Part shown: positions 35,706-44,484 of the stretch, one piece after another | Numbering within the stretch: position 1 is the stretch's first letter | How the letters are laid out: the number at the start of each line of letters is the position of its first letter | Position numbers and translations under genes: made by a program | Source of the DNA: Leptolyngbya sp. 'hensonii' | GTDB lineage: Bacteria; Cyanobacteriota; Cyanobacteriia; GCF-001939115 | Reading direction: 5' to 3' | DNA: 64,000 nt | Assembly: GCF_001939115.1 (NCBI RefSeq) | Contig: NZ_MQTZ01000047.1 | Location: 62,001 to 126,000 of the forward strand | The notes under the pieces: generated by a model | What the model was told of the DNA's origin: nothing | The model's input: only the letters and a program-made list of their open reading frames with translations | Databases searched by the model: none

Positions 35706-38700
35706 ATGGATACTCCCCGCTGGCAACGCGGCCAGTTTCTCCGCAGAACGGTAACCTCTGTCAGCAGGCCGCCTTACAGAAAGCATCGTGCTTGTCTCAG
35801 CTTGAGACAATATCAGCTTCATCGCCATCGCCAGCAGATTGCATTGATTGAGCTGGCCAAAAATCACGCTTTCTACCAGGGGGATCTGACCAGTGCTTTA
35901 CAGACGCTCACCCGCACTGCCGCTCACACCTTGGCCGTGGAGCGAGTCAGCGTCTGGTTTTATGATGAGTGCCATACCCAGATTTGTCTACATACATTAT
36001 ACGAGCACCAGAGGGAAGAGTTTTCCTCGGGTGTGACCCTGCAGGCCGATCGCTACCCAACCTACTTTCAGGCCCTGGAAAAAGATGACATCCTGGCCGT
36101 TCATGAAACCCAGGCCGATTTGCGCACCCAGGCTTTGCAGGAAACCTGGCTGCTCCCCTATCGCATTACTTCTCTTCTCGATGCACCCATCCGATCGGGA
36201 GGGGTGACCGTGGGGGTTCTCTGTCACGAACATACGGGGCCAGCCCGTCACTGGACCCTGGAGGAGCAGAATTTTGCTCGCCATCTGGCTCAGATGGTCT
36301 CTCTGGCGCTGGAAGCCCGCGATCGTCAACAGGCGGAGGAAGCCCTGCGCCGGAGCGAGGAACGCTGGCAACTGGCGCTGCAGGCTAATCACCAGGGGAT
36401 TTGGGATTGGGACATCCTTGAGGGTCGGACTTTCTATTCCGATCGCTGGAAAGAAATGCTGGGATACAATGCCAACGAAATTGGCCAGACCCAGGAGGAT
36501 TGGTATAGCCGCATACATCCGGAAGACTATGATCTGGTCATGGCCACCCTCTGGGCCTATCTGGATCGGAAAATTCCCGACTACATCACAGAATACCGAT
36601 TACGCTGTAAAGACGGTTCCTACAAATGGATTCAGGCTCAGGGACAGGCCATCTGGGATGGGGCCAACCGCCCGATTCGCATGGTTGGGTCCCATACCGA
36701 TGCTACCGCTCGCAAACAACAGGAAGAAGCACTCCACCTGATCGTGGCCGGAACAGCGGCCAAAACAGCGGATGATTTCTTTCGCTCCTGCGTTCGCTAC
36801 TTGGCTGCAGTCTTGCAGGTACGGTATGCCCTGGTGACCACGATCGTGGATCAGCATTCTACTCGCGTCCGCACCCTGGCTTTCTGGAAAGGAGACAACT
36901 GGGCCTCCAAGGTGGAGTATGAGCTGAAAAATACCCCCTGCGAGATTGTTTTTTCTGGCCATCCCTACTTTTACCCCAATGATGTACAGGAAAGGTTTCC
37001 TGCTGATCTGAAACTGGCGGAGTTGGATGTAGTCAGCTACCTGGGTATTCCCCTGGCTGATCAGTCAGGCCGAATTTTGGGACATCTGGCAGTCCTGGAC
37101 TCTAAACCGATGACCCGGGACATCGATCGGGAACTGATTCTGCGGATTTTTGCAGCCCGGGCTGCTGTTGAATTGGAACGGAAGTTGGCGGAAGCAGCCC
37201 TGCAAAATAGTGAGGCGGAGTATCGAGCCCTGGTTCAGGCGGCAAATTGTATTATTCTCCGCTGGGATACAGCAGGCCAAATTATCTTTATGAACGACTA
37301 TGGGTTGGATTTCTTTGGCTTTGAACAAAGTCAATTGCTTGGTCACAATATCATTGGTACGATCGTGCCAGAAACAGAGCTTTCTGGCCGTAGCCTAACT
37401 GAGCTGATGCGGGATATCTGCCGCAACCCAGAACAACATCTGATTAACGAGAATGAAAATATTCGTCGAGATGGGAAGCGGGTCTGGATTGCCTGGGCCA
37501 ATAAGCCGATCGTGAATCCAGAGGGCATCGCAACAGAAATTCTGTCGATTGGAACAGATATCTCGGAACGAAAACAGGCTGAACAGGCTCTGGAACAAGC
37601 TAAACAGGAAGCGGAGGCAGCCAACCGGGTCAAGAGCGAATTTCTGGCGAATATGAGTCATGAACTTCGGACTCCTCTCAACGCCATCCTTGGCTTTGCC
37701 CAACTCATGACCCGAGATCCAACCTTGAATGGGACTCAACACTCTTACCTAAGCATCATCAACAATAGCGGTGAACATCTGCTGGCCCTGATCAATGATG
37801 TGCTGGATATGGCCAAAATTGAAGCCGGTCAGATCCATCTCCATGAAACCAGCTTCAACCTGCATCACTTGCTGGATCCGCTGGCAGATCTATTTCGCTT
37901 GAAATCTGAAGCCAAAGGCATTCAATTTATCTTCTATCTCGCCCCTGCCGTTCCCCCACAAATCGCCGTTGATGAGGGCAAATTGCGCCAGATCTTGATC
38001 AATCTGCTGAGTAACGCCATCAAGTTTACCCAGCAGGGACGGGTAACCTTGCGCGTTTCCCTGGAGAATAGTCATTTGCCATCGGGCCTGCAGCATTCAT
38101 CATTGGGCCCTGGCCCTGATCTCAAGTCAGAACTTGGAACAGGTGACACAGAACAAATGACCCTCTCGTTTGAAGTGGAAGACACTGGCCCTGGTATTGA
38201 TCCTGAAGAATTGGAGACAATTTTCGCACCATTTGTGCAAACGGGAATTGGCCGGACCCTGCAAGGAGGCACCGGATTGGGACTGTCAATCAGTCGGCGA
38301 TTCGCCCAACTGATGCAGGGGAATATCACAGTGAGTAGCTGCCTGGGTCAGGGTTCCTGCTTCTGCCTGAAACTGCCCGTTCGACCGGAACCCACGATCT
38401 CGACCATCCAAACACCTCGGCCACGGGTGATTGGCTTGGCTCCCAATCAACCCACATATCGCATCCTGGTGGTAGAAGATCGCTGGGAAAGTCGCCATCT
38501 TCTAGTTAGATTGCTGGAGACTCTTGGATTTGAGCTGCGAGAGGCACAAAATGGGCTGGAAGCTATCACCCTTTGGGAAGAATGGCAACCCCATCTAATC
38601 TGGATGGATATGCAAATGCCCGTGATGGATGGATATGAAGCCACCCGGCATATTAAAACCCAACTGCGGGGACAGGCTACGGTGGTCATTGCTCTCACGG

Positions 38701-39137
38701 CCAGTGCCCTAGAGGAAGAAAAAACGATCGTGCTATCTGCAGGTTGTGACGACTTTGTGCGCAAACCATTTCAGGAGAGCATTATTTTGCAAAAGATAGC
38801 GGATTATCTAGGAGTGCGTTATTTATATGAGGAGGAGAGTCAACACTCTCTTGAATTTGGTGACACAACATCAGCGGCTGTTTTTAATCCTCTCGAAGAT
38901 AGAATTAAGCCTGATTCTTCCTGGATCAGCGCTTTGCGATCGATGCCTAATTCGTGGATTACACAACTCCATGAGGCAGCAACCCTAGCTGACAATGAGT
39001 TAATTCTGCAATTAATTGAGGCAATTCCTGAATCCTGTCAGGCCCTGGCTCAAGATCTGACTGCATTGGCTAATTATTTTCGCTGTGACAAAATTATGGA
39101 TTTAACGGCTTCGGCACTGGCAGAAACCAGCAATTAG
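35706..39137 (+). CDS. Hybrid histidine kinase (GAF-PAS-GAF-PAS-HisKA-HATPase-REC)
   Basis: A 1143-aa soluble sensor. A GAF at about 55-205 is followed by PAS (220-345), a second GAF (350-500), PAS (500-625), DHp with His652 (MSHELRTPLNAI), HATPase (VEDTGPGIDPEEL, GGTGLGLSISRR) and a receiver with Asp968 (LIWMDMQMPVMDG). A 75-residue helical tail after the receiver (SWISALRSMPNSWITQL) is HPt-like in length but shows no relay histidine. Neither GAF has a bilin-type Cys-His. The first 45 residues are basic and may not be native; a later start is possible. The regulator at 39156 follows after 18 bases and is the likely partner. Confidence 0.9.
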   Translation: MDTPRWQRGQFLRRTVTSVSRPPYRKHRACLSLRQYQLHRHRQQIALIELAKNHAFYQGDLTSALQTLTRTAAHTLAVERVSVWFYDECHTQICLHTLYEHQREEFSSGVTLQADRYPTYFQALEKDDILAVHETQADLRTQALQETWLLPYRITSLLDAPIRSGGVTVGVLCHEHTGPARHWTLEEQNFARHLAQMVSLALEARDRQQAEEALRRSEERWQLALQANHQGIWDWDILEGRTFYSDRWKEMLGYNANEIGQTQEDWYSRIHPEDYDLVMATLWAYLDRKIPDYITEYRLRCKDGSYKWIQAQGQAIWDGANRPIRMVGSHTDATARKQQEEALHLIVAGTAAKTADDFFRSCVRYLAAVLQVRYALVTTIVDQHSTRVRTLAFWKGDNWASKVEYELKNTPCEIVFSGHPYFYPNDVQERFPADLKLAELDVVSYLGIPLADQSGRILGHLAVLDSKPMTRDIDRELILRIFAARAAVELERKLAEAALQNSEAEYRALVQAANCIILRWDTAGQIIFMNDYGLDFFGFEQSQLLGHNIIGTIVPETELSGRSLTELMRDICRNPEQHLINENENIRRDGKRVWIAWANKPIVNPEGIATEILSIGTDISERKQAEQALEQAKQEAEAANRVKSEFLANMSHELRTPLNAILGFAQLMTRDPTLNGTQHSYLSIINNSGEHLLALINDVLDMAKIEAGQIHLHETSFNLHHLLDPLADLFRLKSEAKGIQFIFYLAPAVPPQIAVDEGKLRQILINLLSNAIKFTQQGRVTLRVSLENSHLPSGLQHSSLGPGPDLKSELGTGDTEQMTLSFEVEDTGPGIDPEELETIFAPFVQTGIGRTLQGGTGLGLSISRRFAQLMQGNITVSSCLGQGSCFCLKLPVRPEPTISTIQTPRPRVIGLAPNQPTYRILVVEDRWESRHLLVRLLETLGFELREAQNGLEAITLWEEWQPHLIWMDMQMPVMDGYEATRHIKTQLRGQATVVIALTASALEEEKTIVLSAGCDDFVRKPFQESIILQKIADYLGVRYLYEEESQHSLEFGDTTSAAVFNPLEDRIKPDSSWISALRSMPNSWITQLHEAATLADNELILQLIEAIPESCQALAQDLTALANYFRCDKIMDLTASALAETSN

Positions 39138-39155
39138 CGCAATTTCAACCTGACG

Positions 39156-40988
39156 ATGAGTCTCAACATCTCCGATCGATATAAGGGAAGCATCTTAATC
39201 GTTGATGACACCCTGGAAAATTTAAAGTTCTTATCGACCCTTCTGGCAGAACAGGGGTATAAAGTCCGGAGTGTGGTTAATGGGCAAATGGCCCTAACGG
39301 TAGCTCGGGCCGCCCAACCCGATCTAGTCTTACTGGATATTAAAATGCCCGATATGGATGGCTATGAGGTCTGCCAACGGCTCAAGGCAGAAAGCCAGAC
39401 CCAGGAAATTCCGGTCATTTTTCTCAGTGCCCTGGATGAAGTGCCTGATAAGTTGAAAGCCTTTAAGGTGGGTGGCGTCGATTATATTACCAAACCATTT
39501 CAGTTGGAAGAAGTCCTAGCCAGGGTTGAGAACCAATTAAGCCTGTTGGCAGCCAGGGCAGAGATTCGGCAATTGAATGCTGAGTTAGAACTGCGGGTGA
39601 TTCAACGAACAGCTCAGTTGGAACGCGAAATTGCAGAGCGGCAACGGATCCAGGAACAGTTACTGCACATGGCTCTGCATGATTCTCTGACTGGCCTGCC
39701 CAATCGGGTCATGTTCATGAAACGGCTGCAGGAAGTGCTCAATCGGGCCAGACAACATCCCGATCATCTTTTTGCCGTATTATTTCTGGATTGCGATCGG
39801 TTCAAAATCGTCAATGACTCCCTGGGACATCTAGTGGGCGATCAACTTCTGATTGCTGTGGCTCGTCGGCTGGAGTCTTGCCTGCGTCCGGGCAATACCC
39901 TGGCCCGCTTGGGTGGGGATGAATTTACGGTTTTGCTGGGAGAAATCGAGCATCTGGATGATGCAACGCACCTGGCAGACCGACTGCAACGGGAACTGGT
40001 GATGCCTTTTCAACTGGATCGGGACGAAATTTTTATTGGAGCTAGCATTGGCATTGTGCTGGGCACCAAGAGTTATGATCAACCAGAGCATGTTCTGAGA
40101 GATGCAGATACAGCCATGTACCAGGCCAAAGCTATGGGCAAAGGCCGCTATCAGGTTTTTGATACAGGCATGCACTATCAGGCTCTGGAATTGTTGCAAC
40201 TGGAAACTGACTTGAGACGGGCCGTGAAACGGCAGGAATTTCAGGTTCACTATCAGCCGATCGTCTCTCTGAAAACCGGTCGCTTGGTCGGGTTTGAAGC
40301 CCTGACCCGATGGATTCACCCGACCCGGGGTCTGATTCCCCCCTGTCAGTTCATCCCTTTGGCTGAGGATGCTGGATTAGTTACTGCGATCGATTTGTGG
40401 ATGATCCGGCAGGCCTGTCACCAACTTAATACCTGGCAACGACAGTTTCCCTCAGACAGGCCCCTCTCCATCAGTGTCAACCTGTCAGTAAAGCATTTTG
40501 ACAAACCCAATTTAGTAGAGCAAATTGATCAAATTCTGCATCAAACAGGTATGGAAGGCCGATTCCTCACCCTGGAGATCACCGAAAGCGCAATTTTGGA
40601 TAATCCTGAGACTGCAGGTGTGATTCTGCAGCAACTCAAGCAGCGGCAGATTCGCCTGGCCCTGGATGATTTTGGCACGGGCTACTCTTCCATGAGTTAT
40701 CTCCATCAGTTTCCGATCGATAGTGTTAAAGTTGACCGTTCCTTTATCAGTGGTACCGGTCAGTTTCTGGAAAATCCGGCGATCGTGACGGCGATTTTCA
40801 CCCTGGCCCAATCCCTCGAAGTGGGGGCGATCGCAGAAGGCATTGAAACCGTACAACAGTTGAGCCAGCTTCGAGATCTGGGCTACGAGTACGGTCAGGG
40901 ATATTACTTCTCCTCTCCAGTAGAGGCTGAAGCGGCCACCCTGTTAATGGTGGCACCTCCCTCCTGGTTATCCCCCTCCAATGCTTGA
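39156..40988 (+). CDS. Response regulator with GGDEF and EAL domains
   Basis: A 610-aa REC-GGDEF-EAL protein. The receiver has its phosphoacceptor in LVLLDIKMPDMDG, and a coiled coil (145-175) follows. The GGDEF domain (about 180-340) has an intact LGGDEF. The EAL domain (about 355-605) has GFEALTRW, EITES, DDFGTGYSSM, KVDRSFI and EGIE. Both halves of cyclic-di-GMP turnover look catalytically competent, in contrast with the paralogue at 21344. The gene follows the hybrid kinase by 18 bases, so phosphotransfer within one operon is likely. A hairpin lies 28 bases after the stop. Confidence 0.92.
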   Translation: MSLNISDRYKGSILIVDDTLENLKFLSTLLAEQGYKVRSVVNGQMALTVARAAQPDLVLLDIKMPDMDGYEVCQRLKAESQTQEIPVIFLSALDEVPDKLKAFKVGGVDYITKPFQLEEVLARVENQLSLLAARAEIRQLNAELELRVIQRTAQLEREIAERQRIQEQLLHMALHDSLTGLPNRVMFMKRLQEVLNRARQHPDHLFAVLFLDCDRFKIVNDSLGHLVGDQLLIAVARRLESCLRPGNTLARLGGDEFTVLLGEIEHLDDATHLADRLQRELVMPFQLDRDEIFIGASIGIVLGTKSYDQPEHVLRDADTAMYQAKAMGKGRYQVFDTGMHYQALELLQLETDLRRAVKRQEFQVHYQPIVSLKTGRLVGFEALTRWIHPTRGLIPPCQFIPLAEDAGLVTAIDLWMIRQACHQLNTWQRQFPSDRPLSISVNLSVKHFDKPNLVEQIDQILHQTGMEGRFLTLEITESAILDNPETAGVILQQLKQRQIRLALDDFGTGYSSMSYLHQFPIDSVKVDRSFISGTGQFLENPAIVTAIFTLAQSLEVGAIAEGIETVQQLSQLRDLGYEYGQGYYFSSPVEAEAATLLMVAPPSWLSPSNA

Positions 40989-41015
40989 AGCCAATTTTAT
41001 GGGTTCAAGTAGGGA

Positions 41016-41034
41016 GGGATGCACCCTGCATCCC
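41016..41034 (+). terminator. Perfect hairpin GGGATGCA-CCC-TGCATCCC
   Basis: An 8-bp stem with a 3-base loop 28 bases after the GGDEF-EAL gene. No T-run follows, but compact hairpins without U-tracts are common at cyanobacterial transcript ends. Confidence 0.45.
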
Positions 41035-41193
41035 CATAGTGATCCTTAATTTAATTGCGCTTAGCTTAGGAGTTGTTGGCAAGTCATCATAGGGAATACT
41101 ATATTGAGCAAACGCATCTGCACCTGCTTTCAGGGCAGTACACTAGCCATGGAAGTTTCGGACATCCGTCGTGAAAGCTAAGGATAACCCAGC

Positions 41194-41577
41194 ATGACCA
41201 GCATGACTCTTAAGGACCTTCAGCCTGCTGACAATAAGGACGTGGGCGTTTACATGCCCTACTATCAGGGTAATAAGCGGCAAATGCTCCCTCTCGCAAT
41301 TAGCCTCTATCAAAAAGGGGTATTGGAAGGGGAACGAAAAATTGAAGGGGGGGATGGTATCCCTTTCATCGTGACCTGGAATGTCTCCAAACTGCCTGCT
41401 GATCTGACCCGATGCCGGATGCAGTTTGATGGAGATGCCGATCTCAGCTATGAAATGATGGTAACCAACTTTGAGTTTGTCGATTACCTGATTGATGTTG
41501 TAGTCAATTTTCGCCGGTCCCGGTTTATTGATTTTTCCCAGGCTTTCTATCGCAAGCTTCTGCGAATTGACGACTGA
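41194..41577 (+). CDS. Conserved cyanobacterial protein of unknown function, 127 aa
   Basis: A soluble protein with no membrane segment. Distinctive stretches are VGVYMPYYQGNKRQMLPLA and FEFVDYLIDVVVNFRRSRF, with an acidic C-terminus (RKLLRIDD). AAGGA at 41180-41184 supports ATG 41194; ATG 41203 is the alternative. It lies 172 bases before the BioD-like/DRTGG gene on the same strand and may be co-transcribed. The family looks cyanobacteria-specific, but I cannot assign a role. Confidence 0.7.
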   Translation: MTSMTLKDLQPADNKDVGVYMPYYQGNKRQMLPLAISLYQKGVLEGERKIEGGDGIPFIVTWNVSKLPADLTRCRMQFDGDADLSYEMMVTNFEFVDYLIDVVVNFRRSRFIDFSQAFYRKLLRIDD

Positions 41578-41749
41578 GGACTTTTTAACAAACTCCCAAC
41601 CCCTGAAGGATAAGCCAGCAATTCTGGTAACCCTGCTGATGGGAATACCACCCTTTCCCATCCTCTCTCTAATCCCCGCTCCAGATTTCAGTCGTCAACC
41701 GTTAATTCGGTAAGATTAAGGGGGGTAATCGTTTGTTCAGGAGTTGGTT

Positions 41750-42841
41750 GTGCCGAAGTCCACAAAATATTTGTTGATTGGATCGACTGAACCTTATTGT
41801 GGTAAGTCGGCAACAGTTCTGGGACTGGCTCACCAGCTCAGACAAAAAGGGCTAGATATTGGGTACGGCAAACCGATCGGAACCTATTTAAGTGAAACTC
41901 AGTCAGAGCCCCTGGATGAAGATGTACGCTTCTTTATCGAAACTCTAGAATTAGCAGAGGATCGGGTGGCCCCGACCCTTCTGGCGTTAAGCGAACAGAC
42001 GATCCGAAAACGGCTGCAAGGTCTCGACCAGACAGATTACCAGGCTTCCTTAGCTCAATACCTGGAACGTCAAACCAGCGACTTGATGCTGCTGGAAGGT
42101 CCGGGTAGTCTGGCTGAAGGTAGTCTGTTCGACCTATCTCTGGATCAGGTCGCCCGTGTGGTGGATGCAATGGTTTTGCTGGTCGCCCGATACAGTACGC
42201 CGGACATGATCGACGCCCTGCTAGCCGCCAAAAAGCTTTTGGGAAATCGCCTTCTGGGAGCCCTGATTAATGACATCCCAGAAGATCAACTGTCAGAGGT
42301 TCAGGATGTGGTCAAACCTTTTCTGGAACGGCAGGGTATTGCCATTTTGGGGATGCTTCCCCGGAATGACCTCCTGCGGAGCGTCAGCGTTCGAGAGCTG
42401 GCCCATCAACTGCAGGCCAAAGTTCTCTGTCGCTCCGATCGCCTTGACCTGATGGTTGAGAGCCTGACGATCGGAGCCATGAATGTCAGTTCGGCTCTGA
42501 AGTATTTCCAGCAAGGCAATAACATGGCTGTGGTCACTGGCGGCGATCGGACTGACATTCAACTGGCAGCCCTGGAAACCTCCACCCAGTGCATGATTCT
42601 TACGGGTTCCATGATGCCCAATCCCACGGTACTCAGTCGAGCGGAGGATTTGGAAATTCCAATTCTCTCGGTTGACCTGGATACATTGACTACCGTGGAA
42701 ATTATCGATCGGGCATTTGGCCAGGTTCGCCTCCATGAACCTGTCAAAGTGCAATGCGTGCGTCAATTGATGAGCGAACACTTTGATCTGGATCAGATGA
42801 TTGCTCAAATGGGCTTGCAACCAGCCATATCCCTGCCCTAA
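41750..42841 (+). CDS. BioD-like/DRTGG-domain protein (phosphotransacetylase N-terminal type)
   Basis: About 363 aa. The N-terminal half is a dethiobiotin-synthetase-like P-loop NTPase ([17 protein letters not shown], then [10 protein letters not shown]). The C-terminal part (about 215-325) is a DRTGG domain ([16 protein letters not shown]). This is the N-terminal architecture of bacterial phosphate acetyltransferases, here without the catalytic Pta domain, so a regulatory or nucleotide-sensing role is likelier than acetyl transfer. GTG 41750 is preferred to TTG 41744 because AGGAG (41739-41743) then has 6-base spacing and the protein starts [11 protein letters not shown]. Confidence 0.85.
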   Translation: MPKSTKYLLIGSTEPYCGKSATVLGLAHQLRQKGLDIGYGKPIGTYLSETQSEPLDEDVRFFIETLELAEDRVAPTLLALSEQTIRKRLQGLDQTDYQASLAQYLERQTSDLMLLEGPGSLAEGSLFDLSLDQVARVVDAMVLLVARYSTPDMIDALLAAKKLLGNRLLGALINDIPEDQLSEVQDVVKPFLERQGIAILGMLPRNDLLRSVSVRELAHQLQAKVLCRSDRLDLMVESLTIGAMNVSSALKYFQQGNNMAVVTGGDRTDIQLAALETSTQCMILTGSMMPNPTVLSRAEDLEIPILSVDLDTLTTVEIIDRAFGQVRLHEPVKVQCVRQLMSEHFDLDQMIAQMGLQPAISLP

Positions 42842-43473
42842 GCCTGCTTCAGGATGATGGGTCTCAGCCTTAAGAACAGGTTGCTAACGCGAACTGAACA
42901 AGTCCATAGCTGTCGCCTGTTGCCTTAGGGCAGGGGCTGTGGGGGCTGACTCAGGAAAAAGCAGGTCTGGAGCTGAATCTCTACTTGGGAGATTCAGCTC
43001 CCAATATCCCATGGCCTATGGAATCAATGGTGCAACGCAGCAATCGCTGTCATACCCCCTGACCCCAACCCCCATTCAGACAGGATTTAAGCAACCAAAC
43101 CATATTGTCGCCTCCATTACATTTATAAATTAAGACTTTTTTAATGTTTTATGAAACCCTGATGAAATCTGCCTGTTGGCAACTTTATACCTTATTCAAG
43201 GGAATACATCACAAAACTTAAATTCATGGCGGTTTTTTGTCAGAAATGAGTCTGGAAAGCTTTTTCCCTAAAGGATTTCAGAGACTTGTCCCCTGATTCA
43301 GTTCAAACCAAAGCAGAGATTAAACTTAATAGTTATATGGGTAAATCCTGCTACCTCAATAGGTAGTAAACCGCTTGTTTTCCTGATTTAGGTCTCCTAT
43401 TGTTAAATGGAGCATTAAAACAGCGAATTAATTAAAAGTTTTCTCCTGTCTTTCACATTACTTAAAGCCTTTT
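42842..43473. other. Long intergenic region with a strong hairpin
   Basis: About 630 bases. A perfect 13-bp stem lies at 42969-43001. From 43130 on the sequence is strongly AT-rich and probably contains the promoter of the zinc-ribbon gene. No further gene is credible; a 64-codon frame at 42939 overlaps the hairpin and is rejected. Confidence 0.5.
42969..43001. terminator. Perfect 13-bp hairpin
   Basis: GGAGCTGAATCTC and GAGATTCAGCTCC flank a 7-base loop (TACTTGG), 128 bases after the BioD-like gene. No T-run follows. It is the longest perfect stem noticed in the window and may end transcription or be a small repeat. Confidence 0.45.
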
Positions 43474-43653
43474 ATGAAAAAATGTCCTTGTTGTTCTCAG
43501 GTTCTCCTCCGCCATATCCGACAGAATGGCCCTTACTGGTTCTGTACCCACTGCCGCCAGGAAATGCCTGATCTGATCTCCATTCGTTCCCTGATGATGG
43601 AAGCAAAGCTCTCAACCAAGCATCCCGCGTTGCTCAACTTACTGGGCAGTTGA
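43474..43653 (+). CDS. Small zinc-ribbon protein, 59 aa
   Basis: ATG 43474 opens a 59-codon frame ending at TGA 43651-43653. Two cysteine pairs (KKCPCC at 3-7 and FCTHC at 23-27) around a short hairpin form a zinc ribbon, with an aromatic YWF before the second pair. The remaining 30 residues are a helix (DLISIRSLMMEAKL). Its size and the pattern suggest a nucleic-acid or protein adaptor. It lies 80 bases before the DnaJ-domain gene on the same strand. No exact family is recognised. Confidence 0.65.
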   Translation: MKKCPCCSQVLLRHIRQNGPYWFCTHCRQEMPDLISIRSLMMEAKLSTKHPALLNLLGS

Positions 43654-43734
43654 TCCGCTTGTTGAACTTGCCTGCTCCGACTCACCAGATGGATGTCTCT
43701 ATGCAGACCGTCCGGTGGCGATACAATAAGATTC

Positions 43735-44484
43735 ATGGCAAGTTCCAGTCCCCACCCCAACACCCCTCGCCCAGATCACGCCTACAGCGCTAACCACTAC
43801 GACACGTTAGAGGTTCAGCAGACAGCAACCCAGGCTGATATCAAGCGGTCCTATCGACTTCTGGTCAGGAAGTTTCATCCTGATACCAGTTCGGAAGTCG
43901 ATAGCCATGACCGGCTGACTCAAATCAATGCAGCCTATGAAGTGTTAAGTGATCCCTGTCGGCGGCAGTCCTACGATCGTCAACTTCATTTCAATTCCGC
44001 CCATCAGCGGTTCCCGTTTCCCCAGGAACACCGCCCCAAAACGGGCTCCTCTCAGGCCCATTATCGTACCCATCGGCGGGCCGGTCAGCAGGCTGATGAG
44101 CATTTACAGCAGTGGTTAAACCAGGTTTATACCCCCGTTAGTCGTTGTCTGTCCCAGATTCTTAATCCTCTGCACACTCAGATTAACCATTTAGCCGCCG
44201 ACCCCTTTGATGATCAGCTCATGGAAGACTTTCAGGCTTATCTGGAAACCTGTCAAGATTATCTCCAGCAAGCCCAGAATTGTTTCCGTTCCATGCCCAA
44301 TCCATCTACCGTTGCGGGGGTGGCCGCCCATCTCTACTATTGCTTGAACCAGATTGGAGATGGAATCGAAGAACTCAATCTGTTTACCCTGAATTATGAT
44401 GATCATCATTTACATACAGGGCAGGAGCTCTTCCGCATTGCGGCTGGGCTCCGTCGGGAAGCTCAGGCAGCCCTGAAAATATGA
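43735..44484 (+). CDS. J-domain (DnaJ-like) co-chaperone
   Basis: A 249-aa protein. Residues 20-85 form a J domain (YDTLEVQQTATQADIKRSY, then the HPD motif in KFHPDTS, then AAYEVLSDPCRRQSYD). A low-complexity linker follows, and the C-terminal 150 residues are helical and of unknown type (DDQLMEDFQAYLETCQDYL). It has no zinc-finger or classical C-terminal DnaJ domains, so it is a specialised partner of Hsp70. ATG 43735 lies directly before the J domain. The stop overlaps the photolyase start by 4 bases (ATGA), so translation is coupled. Confidence 0.88.
   Translation: MASSSPHPNTPRPDHAYSANHYDTLEVQQTATQADIKRSYRLLVRKFHPDTSSEVDSHDRLTQINAAYEVLSDPCRRQSYDRQLHFNSAHQRFPFPQEHRPKTGSSQAHYRTHRRAGQQADEHLQQWLNQVYTPVSRCLSQILNPLHTQINHLAADPFDDQLMEDFQAYLETCQDYLQQAQNCFRSMPNPSTVAGVAAHLYYCLNQIGDGIEELNLFTLNYDDHHLHTGQELFRIAAGLRREAQAALKI

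Noticed and set aside
38890-39137. HPt domain at the C-terminus of the hybrid kinase at 35706
   Set aside because: Length and helicity fit, but no histidine stands in a relay context, so it is described only as an HPt-like tail.
42939-43133. 64-codon frame downstream of the BioD-like gene
   Set aside because: It runs through the perfect 13-bp hairpin and has no protein-like character.
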